A stretch of DNA of 7,046 bases from Acidobacteriota bacterium (GTDB lineage: Bacteria > Acidobacteriota > Terriglobia > UBA7540), in contig QHZK01000095.1 of NCBI GenBank assembly GCA_003224635.1, positions 1 through 7,046 of the forward strand, given 5' to 3'. The notes beneath the pieces are model-generated. The model was given only the letters and a program-made list of their open reading frames with translations, made no database searches and was not told the DNA's origin. Positions 6,894 through 7,046 of this stretch are shown here, one piece after another; position 1 is the stretch's first letter; the number at the start of each line of letters is the position of its first letter. The translations under genes were made by a program, and so were the position numbers.

Positions 6894-7046
6894 CTAAGGC
6901 CCGGCCGTGCGCCGAAGCAGGTAGATGAATACCGGTGCGCCCGCCACTGCGGTGACGGCGCCGACGGGCAGCTCGGCGGGCGCGATCACCGTGCGCGCCA
7001 GCGTGTCCGAAAGCACCAGAATGATCGCCCCGCCCAGCGCCGCCGT
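6894..7046 (-). CDS. FecCD-family ABC permease, C-terminal 50 residues
   Basis: Membrane subunit of the same importer as the ATPase. The frame enters from the window edge and reads SDTLARTVIAPAELPVG then AVTAVAGAPVFIYLLRR and TAG at 6894-6896. The SD-LART-APAELPVG-VTA-GAPVF-LLRR pattern is the conserved end of FecCD/BtuC permeases, which carries the last transmembrane segment. The N-terminal part lies outside the window. Transcription would run from this gene through the inverted repeat into the ATPase gene. Confidence 0.9.
   Translation of the reverse strand, partial: TAALGGAIILVLSDTLARTVIAPAELPVGAVTAVAGAPVFIYLLRRTAGP

Overview
The window is a high-GC bacterial chromosomal segment. It holds mostly conserved single-copy genes, in this order: tldD (-), a small secreted Ala/Gly/Thr-rich protein (+), a bcp-type peroxiredoxin (-), gatB (-), an SLC13/ArsB-NhaD-type permease (+), and the ATPase and permease of a FecCD/BtuCD-like importer (-). 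The gene content, the use of GatCAB and the short dispersed intergenic repeats would fit a soil bacterium such as an Acidobacteriota member. That assignment is an inference and nothing in the window proves it.

The most notable signal is in the peroxiredoxin. The bcp reading frame runs from 2832 to 2377 on the minus strand and is open except for one in-frame TGA at 2703-2701. That TGA sits exactly where the peroxidatic cysteine of the TPGC motif belongs (TPG-[TGA]-T). Full Bcp homology continues in the same frame on both sides. The rest of the protein has no cysteine at all. A 7-bp hairpin starts 14 nt after the TGA, with a G near the start of its apical loop, as expected for a bacterial SECIS element. 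The simplest reading is a selenocysteine-containing Bcp peroxiredoxin that gene callers would split in two or call a pseudogene.

Layout: 1-1421 is tldD, missing only its last few codons, with a good sigma70-like promoter at 1555-1583. From 1422 to 1851 is a gene-poor stretch with that promoter, a direct repeat, hairpins and a possible 15-codon leader ORF. From 1852 to 2286 is the small exported protein, followed by a strong intrinsic terminator at 2328-2361. From 2377 to 4415, gatB and then bcp are read leftwards and may be cotranscribed. The gatB leader carries two heptanucleotide-periodic arrays and a TTGACA-17-CACAAT promoter. From 4675 to 5948 is the permease, whose last 60 codons are displaced by a one-base frameshift at 5766/5767. 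From 5968 to the end is the importer, ATPase downstream of permease, with a large inverted repeat between the two genes.

The genes do not form one pathway. The bcp/gatB pair and the importer pair are the only likely operons. No CRISPR array, tRNA, rRNA or insertion sequence was seen.
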